Shown here one piece after another: positions 63,301-64,000 of a stretch of 64,000 nt of DNA (the first letter of the stretch is position 1; the number at the start of each line of letters is the position of its first letter). The notes under the pieces are model-generated. The model made no database searches, was not told where the DNA came from, and was given only the letters and a program-made list of their open reading frames with translations. The stretch is from assembly GCA_032173965.1 (NCBI GenBank), contig CM063287.1, forward strand, positions 8,437,859-8,501,858, written 5' to 3'. The stretch comes from Sitta carolinensis. Taxonomy: Eukaryota; Chordata; Aves; Passeriformes; Sittidae. The position numbers and the translations under genes were made by a program.

Positions 63301-64000
63301 ATTATGTGCCTGTTTTACAAAGTACTTTATTCTGTTTTAAAACAATAACTGCTTCAATTCATTTTTGAAAGAAGGAGACCTTTTCTTTCCCCAAATACAA
63401 AATTTGGTCAAAAGCTTTCCATAATTAGCTGTAATTATTATTGACCTTTAAGTTGTCTGAATTGGAATAAACTTGACAAAGAAGCTGAGTTAGGTACCTT
63501 TATCTGGTAGCAGTAATTCCAATCAAAGGAATTAGTGCATAAGATCAGATTAAAGCTATTACACTTCTTGCTGCTTCCAAATTTGTCTCAGCAGTCCCTA
63601 CAAGAACCAAGTTCATTCCATCTCCTTTTTTTTTTTTTTCTTTTTTTTTTGCATTACATTATAGAAATAAGAAAAAGCTACTGTTCATGGAGAATTTTGC
63701 ATGAATCAGTAGTCAAATACTGAAGTGTTTAAAGGATTATCATACATATATAAAAAAACTAATTCTTCAGTATTACTTAAGAGCACTAATTCCTTTTAAA
63801 ATACATTTCACTTTTCTTAGCTAAATACTAGAGCACTTCTTCAGGATATGCTACTTAATTCACAACATGCATTTATATTTTCCTTATGGGAACACAAACA
63901 GATTCTGGTCACACCATCTTATTAGTACCTGTGGTTAATCAGCATCACTGCATGAAAAAAGAGCAACATTTTAACTTTTCCTGATTGTTGCTGGGAGCAA
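63301..64000 (+). other. LDB3: Downstream sequence, presumably intron of long isoforms
   Basis: No exon is recognised here. It contains a second AATAAA (63466) and a poly-T tract near 63626-63650. For long, LIM-containing transcripts this should be intron; for short ones it is downstream flank. Confidence 0.7.

Larger units (their letters stand above)
1..64000 (+). other. LDB3: LDB3 (ZASP/Cypher) gene body, partial
   Basis: The whole window reads as one plus-strand gene. Eight exons, joined in order, encode the second half of a PDZ domain, linkers with ZM motifs and the LIM-less C-terminus of LDB3. The protein scaffolds the sarcomeric Z-disc: the PDZ domain binds the alpha-actinin-2 C-terminus, the ZM region binds the alpha-actinin rod, and in long isoforms C-terminal LIM domains bind kinases such as PKC (established for mammalian LDB3). 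The start exon (31 residues in human) was not found upstream of 23710, and no LIM exon was found downstream of 62491, so both ends of the full gene lie outside or were missed. PDLIM3 and PDLIM5 are the nearest paralogues. The exon E-to-G sequence and the SKRP linker fit LDB3 specifically. Confidence 0.95.

Noticed and set aside
1..64000. Bacterial, phage or CRISPR-type system
   Set aside because: The sequence is AT-rich, CpG-poor and intron-split with vertebrate splice signals. There are no operons, ribosome-binding sites or spaced repeats.

Overview
This is an intron-rich, AT-rich vertebrate nuclear window. It carries the middle and the short-isoform 3' end of one gene on the plus strand: LDB3 (LIM domain binding 3, also called ZASP, Cypher or Oracle), the PDZ-LIM scaffold of the striated-muscle Z-disc. 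One degraded CR1-type LINE fragment (52610-52692), the sparse interspersed repeats and the absence of Alu or B1-like elements point to a bird (a non-avian reptile is possible). I cannot name the species. No bacterial, phage or CRISPR content is present.

Layout. Positions 1-23709 are the intron (or introns) upstream of the second coding PDZ exon; I did not find the first coding exon, which carries the start codon and the GFRL carboxylate-binding loop. Eight coding exons follow, all with AG/GT boundaries and consistent phases: PDZ second half (23710-23861), linker (37362-37437), large cardiac-type exon with a ZM motif (44031-44437), 23-nt microexon (48823-48845), skeletal-type exon with a second ZM-like motif (52213-52416), shared exon (57831-58000), 37-nt exon (58962-58998) and the LIM-less terminal exon with its stop codon (62395-62491). 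An mRNA 3' UTR follows, with a poly(A) signal at 63276-63281. The LIM-domain exons of the long isoforms are not in the window and should lie downstream.

How the pieces work together. Exon phases dictate the splice choices. Every productive transcript must contain either the cardiac exon or the microexon, but not both in series; the 204-nt skeletal exon can then be added or skipped without changing frame. The cardiac route through the short terminal exon gives 313 codons from the PDZ exon to the stop, and the skeletal route gives 253. With the 31 residues encoded upstream in human LDB3, these would be proteins of about 343 and 283 residues. UGCAUG (RBFOX-type) hexamers sit 14 nt upstream of the cardiac exon and 36 nt downstream of the skeletal exon, with a cluster of four about 330-400 nt upstream of the latter. 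That arrangement would fit repression of the first and activation of the second in skeletal muscle.

The remaining roughly 62.8 kb is intron and UTR. It holds a TA microsatellite, several T-rich tracts, two notable palindrome clusters and one candidate alternative terminal exon (56048-56204). I see no evidence for a new kind of system. The most interesting material is the alternative-splicing architecture.
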